Assembly (NCBI GenBank): GCA_007258455.2
Contig: VDFB02000001.1
Span: 18,613,001-18,677,000, forward strand
Direction of reading: 5' to 3'
From: Sequoia sempervirens
Taxonomy: Eukaryota; Streptophyta; Pinopsida; Cupressales; Cupressaceae
DNA: 64,000 bases
Within the stretch, counting starts at the first letter, position 1; each line of letters starts with the position of its first letter. The position numbers and the translations under genes are program-made. The notes beneath the pieces were generated by a model. The model was given only the letters and a program-made list of their open reading frames with translations. It was not told the DNA's origin and searched no databases. Below, piece by piece: positions 10,867 to 24,440 of the stretch.

Positions 10867-13800
10867 TACGTGATTAGAATGCAGAACTACAGTGTAATCC
10901 ACAATCGTAATCACCAAATTTGATCGATGGCCCATGAAAACTCAAACACGAGCAGTTTCCTAAATGGAGCTATAACTCTCCAAAAAATGAAGGCTCATGA
11001 AAAGCGATAGAAAATACGCATATAGAATAGACAACTACAGTGCAATCCACAATCATAGTCACCATTGTTGATCGATGGGCTTAAAAAATTCAAACATGAG
11101 TGGTTTTTTAAATGCAGCTATAACTCAACAAAAAATGAAGGATCGCGATAGCCGATAGAAAATATATGTATAGAATGCACAACTATAGTGTAATCCACAA
11201 GCATAGTGACCAAAGTTGATCGATGGCCCATGAAAACTCAAACTCGAGCCTTTTACTAAATGCGGCTATAACTCAATAAAAAATGAAGGTTAATTAAAAA
11301 TATGCATACATAATGGACAACAACAGTGCAAACAAAAATCATATTCACCAAAGTTGATCGATGGCCCACGAAAACACAAACATGAGTGGTTTCATAAGTG
11401 CAGCTATAACTCAATGATAAATGAAGGTTCACGAAACGCAATAGAAAATACACATATACAATGCACAACTACAATGTAATCCACAATCATAGTCACCAAG
11501 GATGATTGATGGCCCATGAAAACTCATACACAACATTTTCATAAATGGGACTATAATTCAACAAAAAATGAAGGCTTGTGAAAGACAATTAAAATCATAG
11601 TCACCAAAGTTGCTCGATGGCCCACAAAAACACTAACATAAACGGTTTCCCAAATGCAGATATAAATCAACAAAAAATGAAGGTTGGGAAAAGGCAATAT
11701 AAAATACGCATATAGAATGCACAACTACAATGTAATCCACAAGCGTAGTCACCAAAGTTAATCAATGGCCCACGAAAACTCAAATTCAAACAGTTTCCTA
11801 AATGTGGTTGTAATTCAACAAAAAATGAAGGTTCGCGAAAGGCTATAGAAAGTATGAGTACATAATGCACAACTACAGTGCAATCTACAATCGTAGTCAA
11901 AAAAATTGATCGATGGCCCACAAAGACTCAAAGATGAATGATTTCCTGAGTGTGTCTATATCTAGAATGGACAACTATAGTGTAGTTCAATAACATAGTC
12001 GCCAAAGTTGATCAATGGCCCAGAAAAACTCCAACACGAGCGGTTTCCTAAATGCAGCAATATTACTCAACAAAAAATGAATGTTCAAAAAGGCAATATA
12101 AAATTAGCATTCATAATGCACAACTATAGTGCAATCCACAATCATAGTCGCCAAAATTGATCAATGGCCTAGAAAACTCAAACACGTGCGGTTCCCTAAA
12201 TGCAGCTATAACTCACCAAAAAGAGAAGGTTCACGAAAGACGATAGAAAATCTGCGTAAACAATGGAAAACTATAGTTCAAACCACAATTGTAGTCAACA
12301 AAGTTGATCGACGGCACATGTACACTCAAACATGAGTATTTTAATAAATGCGGCTATAACTCAACAAAAAATGAAGTTTCGTGAAAGGCGATTAAAAATA
12401 TGTGTACAAAATGCACAATTACAATACAATCCACAATCATAGTCACTAGAGTTTATCGATGGACCACAAAAACTCAACAAAAAATCAAGGTTCACGAAAA
12501 GTTATAAACTATAAACATATAGAATGCATAACTATAGTGCAATCCACAAGCGTAGTCACCAAAGTGGATTGAAGGCCAACAAAAACTCAAACAAAAATGA
12601 GGGTTCACGAAAGGCGATAGAAAATAAGTGGTCACAATGCACAACTATAGTGCAATCCACAATCATAGTCACCAAAGTTGAACGATGGCCCACGAAAACT
12701 CAAACATGAGCGGTTGCCTAAATGTGGCTATAAATCAACAAAAAATAAAGGTTTGTGAAAGGTGATTAATAATATGCATACACAGAATGCAAAACTACAA
12801 TACAATCCACAATCCTAGTCACCAAAGTTGATCTATGGCCCACAAAAACTCAAACAAAAGCGATTTCCTAAATGCGGTTATAACTCAACAAAAAATGAAG
12901 GTTCGCAAAAGGCGATAGAAAATACACATATAGAATGCAAAACTACAGTGTAATAAACAAGCGTAGTCACCAAAGTTGGTTGATGGCCCATGAAAACTCA
13001 AACTCAACAAAAAATAAAAGTTCACGAAAGGCAATAATAAATTAATGTAAAGAATGGACAACTACCATGCAATCCAAAATCGTAGTCACCAAAGTTGATC
13101 AATGTCCCATGAAAACTCAAACATGAGTGGTTTCCTAAGTGCGGCAATAACTCAATGAAAAATGAAGCTTCGCGTAAGGCGACAGAAAATACGCATATAG
13201 AATGGACAACTATAGTGCAATCAACAAGTGTAGTAACTAAAGTTCATCGAAGGCCCACGAAAATTCAAACTCGAGCGATTTGTGAATTACGGCTATAAGT
13301 CAACAAAAAGTGAAGGTTCATGAAAGGAAATTAAAAATATGCGTACAGAATGCACAACGACAGTACAATCCACTATCGTAATCACCAAAGTTGATCACTG
13401 GACCACAAAAACTTAAACACGAGTGGTTTCCTAAATGCGGCCATAACTCAAAAAAAAATGAAGGTTCCTGAAAGGTGATAGAATTTACACGTAGAGAATG
13501 GACAACTATAGTGCAATCCACAATCGTAGTCACCAAAGTCGATCGATGGCCCATGAAAACTGAAGTACGAGCGGTTTCCTAAGCTCAGGTATAACTCAAC
13601 GAAAAATGAAGGTTCAATAAAGGCGATAAAAAATACACCTACAGAATGCAAAACTACAGTGTAATCCACAATTGTATTTACCAAAGTTGATCGATGGCCC
13701 ACATAAACTCAAGCATGAGCATTTTCCTAAATGCGACTATAACTCAACAAAAAATGAAGCTTCGTGAAAGGCGATTAGAAATATGCGTAACAAATACACT

Positions 13801-16800
13801 ACTACAGTAAAATCCACAATGATAGTCACCAAAGTTCATCGATGACTTATAAAGACTCAAACATGAGCTGTTTCCTAAATGCGGCTATAATTCAACAAAA
13901 AATAAGGTTGGCAAAAGGCAATAGAAAATACGCGTATAGAATGCACAATTACAGTGTAATCCACAAGCGTAGTCACCAAAGTTAATCGATGGTCCATGAA
14001 AACTCAAACCTTAGCTGTTTTCTAAATGTGGCTATATCTAGGCAAAAAATGAAGGTTCATGAAAGGCAATAGAAAATACGCATATAGAATGGATATCTAC
14101 ATTGTAATCCGCAATCGTAGTCACCAAAGTTGATCGATGGCCCACGAAAAGTCGAACACGAGCGGTTTAATAATTGCGGCTATAACTCAATGAAAAATGA
14201 AGGTTTGTGAAAGGAAATAGAAAATACACATATAGAATGCACAATTACAATACAATCCACAATCATAGTCGCCAAAGTTGATAGATGGCCCAAAAAATGT
14301 CAAACATGAGCGGTTTCCAAAATGTAGCTATAAGAAACGAAGGTTCAAGAGAGGCGATTGAAAATACGTTTATAGAATGCACAATACAGTGTAATCCACA
14401 ATCGTTGTCACCAAAGTTGATCGATGGCCCACAAAAACTCAAACACGAGGAGTTTAAGAAATGCGGCTATCACTCAATCAAAAATGAAGGTTCACAAAAG
14501 GCTATAGAAAATACGCATACATAATGGACAACTACAGTCCAATCCACAATTGTAGACACCAAACTTGATTAATGGCCTAGGAAATACAAAACACGAGCGG
14601 TTTCCTAAATGCGGCTATAACTAAACAAAAAATGAAGGTTCACAAAAGGCAATATAAAAATATATGTATAAAATGCACAACTATAGTGTAATCCACAAGC
14701 GTAGTCACCAAAGTTGATCGATGGTCCTCGAAAACTCAAACTCGAGTAGTTTCCTAAATACGGCTATAACAAAACAAAAAATGAAGGTTCTTCAAAGGTG
14801 ATAGAAAATACACGTAAAAAATGGACAACTACAGTGCAATCCACAATCGTAGTGACCAAAGTTGATCGATGGCCCATGAAAATGCAACCACGAGCGGTTT
14901 CGTAAGTGCAGCTACAACTCAACGAAAAATGAAGCTTCGCAAAAGGTGATAGAAAATACGCATATAGAATCCACAACTACAGTGTAATCCTCAAGCGTAG
15001 TCACCAAAGTTGATTGATGGCCCACGAAAACTCAAGCTTGAGCGGTTTCCTAAATGCAACTATAACTCAACAAAAAAAGAAAGTTTGTGAAAGGCGATAG
15101 AAAATATGTGTACAAAATGGATAACTACATTGCAATCCAAAATCTTAGACACCAAAGTTGATCGATGGCCCACGAAAAGTCAAACGCGAGCAGTTTCCTA
15201 AGTGCGGGTATAAATCAATGAAAAAATGAAGCTTCACAACTGGCTATCAAAATACGTGTAGAGAATACACTACTACATAGTGTAATCCACAATCGTTGTC
15301 AGCAAAGTTGATCAATGGCTGACAAAAACTCAAACACGAGCGTTTTCCTAAATGCGTCTATAACTCAACACAAAATGAAGGTTCATGAAAGGCGATAAAA
15401 AATACGTGTACAAAATGGACAACTAGATTACAATATACAATCGTAGTCACCAAAGTTGATCGATGGCCCACAAAAACTCAAACAAGAGCAGTTTCCTTAG
15501 TGTGGTTAGAACAAAGAAAAAAAGAAGGTTTGTGAAATGCATAGAAAATACGAGTATATAATGCACAACTACAGTGTAATCCACAAGTGTAGTCAATAAA
15601 GTGTACCGATGGCCCACGAAAACTCAAACTCAAATGGTTTCCTAAATGTGGCTATAACTCAACAAAAAATGAAGGTTTGCGAAAGTCGATAGAAAATATG
15701 TGTACATAATGCACAACTACAATACAATCCACAATCATAGTCACCAAAATTGATCGATGGCCCACGAAAACTAAAAGATGAGTGTAATCCACAATAGTAG
15801 TCACCAAATTTGATCGATGGCCCAAAAAAACTCAACCACGAGCATTTTCATACATGTGGCTATAACTCAAGAAATAATGAAGGCTCGTGAAAGGTGATTA
15901 AAAATATACATACAGAATGCACAACTACAGTACAATCCACAATCGTACTCACCAAAGTTGATTGATCACCCACAAAAACTTAAACATGAGCGGTTTCCCA
16001 AATGCAGCTATAACTCAACAAAGAAAGAATGTCCACGAAAGGCAATAAAAAATATGTGTATAGAATGTATAACTACAGTGTAATCCACAATTGTAGTCAC
16101 CAAAGTTGATCGATAGTCCACGAAAACTCAAATATGAGCAGTTTACTAAATGTGCCTATAATTCAACAAAAAGTGAAAGTTCATGAAAGGCGATAAAAAA
16201 TAACCATAGAAAATGGACAACTACAGTGCAATCCACAATCGTAGGCACCAAAGTTACCGATGACCCATGAAAACTGAAACACCAGCAGTTTCCTGAATGC
16301 AGCGATAACTCAAGAAAAATGAAGGTTCGCGAAAGGAAATAGAAAATACGCATAGAGAATGCATGCCTACAGTGTAGCAGTACAATCCACAATCTTAGTC
16401 ACCAAAACTGATTGATGGCCCACAAAAAATCAAACATTTCTTGTTTCCTAAATGCGGCTATAACTCAACAAAAAATGAAGGTTTGAGAAAGCTAATAGAA
16501 AATACGCATATAGAATGCAAAGCTACAGTTTAATCCACGAGCATAGTCACCAAAGTTGATCAATGGTCTATGAAAACTCAAACACGAGCAGTTTCCTATA
16601 TGCGGCTATAAATAAACAAAAAAAGAAGGTCCGCAAAAGGTGATAGAAAATACGCATACATATTGGAATACTACAGTGCAATCGACAATCGTAGTCACTA
16701 AAGTTAATCGATTGCCCATGAAAACTCAAACGCGAGGATTTCCCATCTTGCACCTATAACTAAATGAAAAATGAGGGTTCGTGAAAGGTGATAGAAAATA

Positions 16801-19800
16801 CACATGTAGAATACACAACTATAGTGTAATCAACAATTGTAGCCACCAAAGTTGATCGATGGCCCACCAAAACTCAAACATGAGCGGTTTCCTATGTGTG
16901 GTTATAACTCAACGAAAAATGAAGGTTCGCGAAAGGCAATGCAAAACTATAGTGTAATCCACAATTGTACCCACCGAAGTTGATCGATGGCCCACGAAAA
17001 CTCAAACATGAGCGTTTTCCTAAAAGCTACTATAACTCAACAAAAAGTGAAGGTTCATGAATGGCGATTAAAAATGTGCATATAGAATATAGAACTACAT
17101 TGTAATCGACAATCCTAGTCACCAAAGTTGATCGATGGCCGACAAAAACTCAAACACGAGAGTTTGCCTAAGTATAGTAGAATCCACAATCGCAGTCACC
17201 AAAGTTGATCGATGGCCCAAAAAAACACACATGAGAGGTTTCCTAAATGTGGTTATAACTCAACAAAAAATGAAGGTTTGCGAAAGGAAATAGAAACTAT
17301 GTTTATAAAATGCACAACTACAGTGTAATCCACAAGCATAGTCAGCAAAGTTGATCAATGGCCCACAAAAACTCAAATACGTGCAGTTTCCTAAATGTCG
17401 TTATGACTCACCAAAAATGAAGGTTGAAGAAAGTCGATAAAAAATACACATAGATAATGGACAACTACAGTGCAATCGAAAATCGTAGTCACTTTAGTTG
17501 ATCAATGGCCCATGAAAGCTCAAACATGAGTTGTTTCATAAATGCAGCTATAACTCGACGAAAAATGAACATTTACGAAAGGCGACAGAAAATACGTGTA
17601 CAAAATGGAAAACTGCAGTGTAATCCACAATCGTAGTCACCAAAATTGATCAATGGCCGACAAAAACTCAAACAAGAGTGGTTTACTAAGTGTAATTATA
17701 CCTCAATGAAAAAAGAAGTTTCATGAAAGGCGATGCAAAATACACATATAAAATGAACAACTATAGTGTAATGCACAATTGTAGTCACCAAAGTTCATCT
17801 ATAGCCCACGAAAACTCAAACACAAGCGTTTTCCTAAAGCCGTTATAACTCTAAAAAAAATGAAGGTTCGTGAAAGGCAATTAAAAATATGCGTAGAAAA
17901 TGCACAACTATAGTACAATCCAAAATTGTAGTCACCAAAGTTGATTGATGTCCCACAAAAACTTAAACATGAGCAATTTCTGAAATGTGGCTATAACTCA
18001 ACAAAAATTGAATGTTCGCGAAAGGCGATAGAAAATACATGTATAGAATGGAAAACTATAGTCCACAATCGTAGTCACCAAAGTTGATTGATGGCCCATG
18101 ATATCTCAAACACGAGAGCTTTTCTAAATGCGGCTATAACTCAATAAGAAATGAAGGTTCGCAAAAGGCGATAGAAAATATGAGTATAGAATGCACAACT
18201 TAACAAGAAATGAAGGTGCACAAATGGAAAAAATACATGTATAGAATACAAAACTACAGTGTAATTCACAATCATAGTCTCGAAAGTTGAGCGATGGCCC
18301 ACAAAAACTCAAACACAATCGTAGTTACCAAAGTTGATCGATGGTGCACGAAAACTCAAACACGAGCGGATTCCTAAGTGCAGCTGTAACTCAATCAATA
18401 ATGAAGGTTGGTGAAAAGTGATACAAAATACGTGTATTGAATGCGTAACTATAGTTCAATCTACAATCTTAGTCACCAAAGTTGATTGATGGCACACAAA
18501 AACTCAAACACGAGCGTTTTCCTAAAAGTGGCAATAACTCAACAATAAATTAAGGTTCGTGAAAGGCGACTAAAAATATCTGTAAAAAATGCACAACTAC
18601 AGTACAATCCACAATCGTAGTCACCAAAGTTGATATATTGCCCAAAAAATCTCAAATCTGAGTGGTTTATTAAATGCAGATATAACTCCAAAAAAAATGA
18701 ATATTCATAAAAGGCAATAGAAAATATGCATATAAAATGCACAACTACAGTGTAATCCACAAGCGTACTCATCAAAGTTGATCGATGGCCCACAAAAACT
18801 CAAACCTGACTAGTTTCGTAAGTGTAGCTATAGCTCAATGAAAAATTAAGGTTCGTGAAAGGCAGTACAAAATACACGTATAAAATGCACAACTACAGTG
18901 TAATCCACAATCGTTTTCAACAAAGTTGATCGATAGCCCAAAAAATCTCATACACGAGAGTATTCCTAAATGCGGCTATAACTTAACAAAAAATGAAGTT
19001 TGATGGAAGGCAATGGAAAAAACACATATAGAATGCACAACTATAGTGTAATCCATAAACGTAGTCACCAAAGTTGATAGATGGCCCACAAAAACTCAAA
19101 CACGAGCTTTTTCCTAAATGCGGATATAGCTAAAAAAAAGAAAGTTCATGAAAGGCGATAGAAAATACGCGAAGAGAATGGAAAAATACAGTGCATCCCA
19201 CAAGCGTAGTCCCCAAAGTTGATCGATGGCCCACTAAAACTCAAACATGAACGGTTTCTTAAATGTAGCTATAACTGAACGAAAAATGAAGGTTTGCGAA
19301 AGCCGATAGAAAATATACGTATAGAATGCACAACTACAGTGTAGTGCACAATCGTAACCACCAAAGTTGATTGATGGCCCATGAAAACTCAAACATGAGC
19401 GATTTCCTAGGTGTGGCTATAAATCAATGAAAAATGGATGTTTGTGAAAGGTGATAGAAAATACACGTATACAATGCACAACTATAGTTTAATCTAGAAT
19501 CGTAGTCACCAAAGTTGATTAATGGCCCACAAAAACTCCAACATGAGTGGTTTCCTAAATGTGGCTATAACTCAAAAGAAAGTCAAGGTTCACGAAAGGT
19601 GATGGAAAATACGCATATAGAATGCATAACTATAGTGTAATCCACAAGCGTAGTCATCAAACTTGACCGATGGACCACAAAAACTCAAACAGGAGCAGTA
19701 TCCTAAATGCAGCTATAACTCAACAAAAAATGAAGGTTCGTGAAAGGAGATAGAAAGTTAGTGTTCATAATGTACAACTACAGTGCAATCCAAAATCGTA

Positions 19801-22800
19801 GTCACTAAAGTTGATCCGTGGTTCACGAAAACTAAAACACGAGTGGTTTTCTAATTGCGGCTATAACTCATCAAAACATGAGGTTTCGAGAAAGGCTATA
19901 GAAAATACACGTATCAAATGCACAACTACAGTGTAATCCACAATCGTATAAACCAAATTTGATCAATGGCCCACAAAAAAGAAAATTCGAGTGATTTCCT
20001 AAACGCAGCTAGAACTCACCAAAAAATGAAGGTTCGTGAAAGGCAATTAAAAATATGTGTTCAGAATGGACAACTACAATGTAATCCAAATGTGTGGTCA
20101 CCATACTTGATAGATGGCCCACGAAAACTGAAACAGGAGTGGTTTCCTATGTGCTGCTATAACTCAATTAAAAACAAAGGTTCGTAAAGGCGATAGAAAA
20201 TACACATATAGAATGCACAAATGCATTGTAATCCACAATCTTAGTCACCAAATTTGATCGATGGCCCATAGAAGCTCAAACATGAGCGTTTTCGTAAATG
20301 CAGCTATAACTAAAAAAAATGAAGGATTTTGAAAGGCAATTAAAAATATGCATATAGAACAACTAAAGTACAATCCACAATAGTAGTCACCAAAGCTAAT
20401 TGATGGCCAACAAAAACTCAAACATGAGATGTTTCCTTAATGCAGTTATAAATCAACAAAAAAGGAAAGTTCGCGAAGATTGATAGAAAATACGTGTATA
20501 CAATGCACAACTACAGTTTAATCCATAATCGTAGTCACCAAAGTTGATTGATGGCCTAGAAAAACTCAAACAAGAGCGGTTTCCTAAATGTGGCTATAAC
20601 TCAACAAAAAATGAAGGTTTTCCAAAGGCAATAGAAAATACACATATAGAATGCACAACTATAGTGTAATCCACAAACACAGTCACCAAAGTTTATCGAG
20701 GGCCCACGAAAAACTCAAACTCGAGCAGTTTCCTAAATGGGGCCTATAACTCAACAAAAAATGAAGGTTCATAAATGGCGATATAAAATACGCGTATAGA
20801 ATGGACAACTTTAGTGTAATCCACAATCATAGTCACCAAAGTTGATGGATGCCGCACGAAAAATCAAATACGAGCATTTTCCTAAATGTGGGTATGACTC
20901 AATAGAAAGTGAAGGTTCGTGAAAGGCGATTAAAAATATGCATACAAAATGCATAACTATAGTACAATACACAATTGTAGTCACCAAAGTTGATCAATGT
21001 CTTATGAAAAATTGAAACACTAGCGGTTTCCTAAATGTAGCTATAACTCAACAAGAAATGAAGGTTCGCAAAAGGCGATAGAAAATACACATCTAGAATG
21101 CACAACTACAGTGTTGTAATCAACAAGCATAGTCACCGAAGTTGATCGATGGCACATGAAAATTCAAACTCAAGCAGTTTCCTAAATACGGCTTTACTCA
21201 ACAAAAAATGAAGGTTTGAGAAAGGCAACAAAAAATATGTGTATAGAATGCACACCTACCGTATAATCGACAAGTGTAGTCACCAATGTTGATCGATGGC
21301 CCATGAAAACTTAAACACAACCGGTTTCCTAGGTTTGCCTATAACTCAACGAAAAATGAAGGTTCGCGAAAGGCAATAGAAAATATGTGTATAGTATGCA
21401 CAACTAATGTGTTATCCACAATTGTAGTCACCAAAGTTAATCGATAGAAAATACGTTTATAGAATGCACAACTATAGTATAATTGACAATTGTACTCACC
21501 AAAGTTGATCGATGGCCCATGGAAACTCAAACACAAGCGGTTTCCTAAATGCAGCTATAACTCAACAAAACATGAAGGTTCATGAAAGCCGATAGAAAGT
21601 ACGCGTACATAATGGACAACTACAGTGCAATCCACAATTGCAGTCACCAAACTTGATCGATAGCCCACAAAAACTCAAACATGAGAGGTTTCCTAAATGC
21701 AGCTATAACTCAACAAAAAATGAAAGTTTGCGAACGTCGATAGAAAATACGTGTATACAATGCACAAGTATAGTATAATCCACAAGCATAGTCACCAAAG
21801 TTGATTGTTGGCCGATGAAAAAACTCAAACATGAGCATTTTCCTATATGCGGCTATAACTCAACAAAAAATGAAGGTTCGTGAAAGGCAATTAAAAATAT
21901 GCGTAAAGAATGGACAAGTACAGTATAATCCACAATCATAGTGACCAAAGTTGATCGATGGCCCATGAAATCTCAAACACGAGCAGTTTACTAAATGCTG
22001 CTATAACTCAACAAAAAATGAAAGTTCACAAAAAGTGATAGCAAATTTATGTATAGAATGCACAAGTGTAATCTAGAAAAGTAGTCACCAAAGTTGATCG
22101 ATGGCCCACGAAAACTCAAACTCGAACAGTTTCCTAAATGCGGCTATACCTCAACAAAAATGAAGGTTCGCAAAAGGCTATAGAAAATAAATATATAGAA
22201 TAGGAAACTACAATGCAATCCAAAATCGTAGTAACCAAAGTTGATCGATGGCCCACAAAAGCTGAAACACGAGCGGTTTCGTAAGTGCAACTATAAATAA
22301 ACAAAAAATGAAGGATTGTGAAAGGTGATAGAAAATACGCATAGAGAATGCACAACAATAGTCTAATCCACAATCGTAGTCACCAAAGTTGATCGATGGC
22401 CCACGAAAACTCAAACACGAGTGGTTTAGTAAGTGCAGCTATAACCCATCGAAAAATGAAGGTTCCCAAAAGGCGATAGAAAATACACATAGAGAATACA
22501 CAACTATAGTGTAATCCACAACCATGGTCACCAAAGTTGATCATGGCCCAGGAAAACTCAAACGCGAGCGGTTTTAGAAATGCGGGTATAACTCAACAAA
22601 AAATGAAGGTTCTCGAAAGGGGATAGAAAATACATATACAAAATATAGTACAATAGAGCAATTGTCAAATTGCAGTCACCAAAGTTTATCAACGGCCTAT
22701 GAAAACTCAAACATGAGCATTTTCGTAAATGCGGCTATAACTCAACAAAAAATGAAGGTTGAGAGGTGATTAAAAATATGCGTAAAGAATGCACAACTTC

Positions 22801-24440
22801 AGTACAATCCACACTCGTAGTCACCAAAGTTTATCGATGGCCCTCAAAAACTCGAAAACGAGCAGTTTCCTAAATGTGGCTATAACTCAACAAAAAATGA
22901 AAGTTTACGAAAGGCGATGGAGAATACACATAAAGAATAGACAACTACAGTGCAATCTACAATTGTAGTCACCAAAGTTGATCTACGGCCCACAAAAACT
23001 CAAACTCGAGCGATTTCCTAAAGGCAGCTATAACTCAAAAAAAATGAAGGTTCACGAAAGGCAAAAGAAAATACATGTATAGTATGGAAAACTAGAGTGC
23101 AATCCACAATCGTAGTCACCAAAGTTGATCGATGGCCCGTGAAAACTAAAAAATGATCGGTTTCCTAAGTGCAACTATAACTTAACAAAAAATGAAGGTT
23201 CACGAAATGCGAGAGAAAATACTCATATAGAATGCACAACTACGGAGTAATCCACAATCGTAGTCACCAAAGTTGATCGATGGCCAAAGAAAATTGAAAG
23301 AAGAGTGTTTTCCTAAATGCGGCTATAACTTAATAAAAATGAAGCTTCGTGAAAAACAATTAAAAATATGTGTATAGAATGCACAACTACAATAAAATCC
23401 ACAATCGTAGTCACCAAAATTGATTGATGGCCCACAAAACATAAACATGAGCAGTTTCCTAAATGCAACTATAACTCAATAAAAAATGAAGGATCACGAA
23501 AGGCGATAGAAAATACGCATATAGAATGCACAACTACAGTGTAATCCAGAAGCGTAGTCCTGAAAGTTGATCGATGTCCCACAAAATTGATTAGAGTTCA
23601 TAATGCATAATTACAATGCAATCCAAAATCGTAGTCACCAAAGTTGATCGATGGCCCATGAAAACTAAAACACGAGCGTTTTCGTTAATGCGACTATAAC
23701 TCAACAATAAATGATGGTTCTTCGAAGGAAATTAAAAATACGGGTACAAAATTCACAACTATAATACAATCTAGAATCGTTGTCACGAAAGTTGATTGAT
23801 GGCCCACAAAAACACAAATTTGAGCGATTTCTTAAAAGCAACTATATCTCAAAGAAAAATGAACGTTCACGAAAGGCGATAGAAAATATGTGTATAGAAT
23901 GAACAACTACAATGTAATCCACAATCGTAGTCACCAAAGTTGATTGATGGCCCACGAAAACTGAAATACGAGCAGTTTCCTAAATACGGCTATAACTTTA
24001 CAAAAAATGAAGGTTCACAAAAGGAGATAGAAAATACACGTATAGAATGGACAACTACAGTGCAATCCACAATTGTAGTCACCAAAGTTGATCGATAGCC
24101 CACGAAAACTCAACGACGAGCGTTTTCCTAAATTATAACTCAACAAAAAATAAAGGTTCGTTGAAGGTTTATTAAAATATGCGTACATAATGCACAACTG
24201 TAGTACAATCCACAATCGCAGTCACCAAAGTTGATCGATGGCCCACAAAAACTCAAACATGAGCAGTTTCCTAAATGCGGCTATAACTCAACAAAAAATG
24301 AAGGTTCACAAAAGGCGATAGAAAATACGTGTATAGAATGGACAATTACACTGCAATCCACAATCGTAGTCACCGAAGTTGATGGATGGCCCACAAAAAC
24401 TCAAACATGGGGGTTTTACTAAGTGGGGCTATAACTCAAC
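10867..24440 (-). repeat. Long satellite A array, minus orientation
   Basis: The longest uninterrupted stretch of one orientation in the window, 13.6 kb and roughly 92 monomers. Three monomer subtypes are interspersed. Subtype one has TGCACAAC with GTGTAATCCACAAGCG. Subtype two has TGGACAAC with GTGCAATCCACAATCG. Subtype three has GATTAAAAATATGCGTAC with GTACAATCC and a preceding GCGTTTTCC. Several monomers are shortened (near 11590, 15785, 16940, 17170, 18200, 18310, 21435 and 23580), each joining two monomer positions directly. No foreign sequence was seen inside. Confidence 0.95.

Noticed and set aside
10867..24440. Assignment of the satellites to a named published family or species
   Set aside because: A 148-bp length alone is not diagnostic and I do not recognise the sequence; a database search would be needed.
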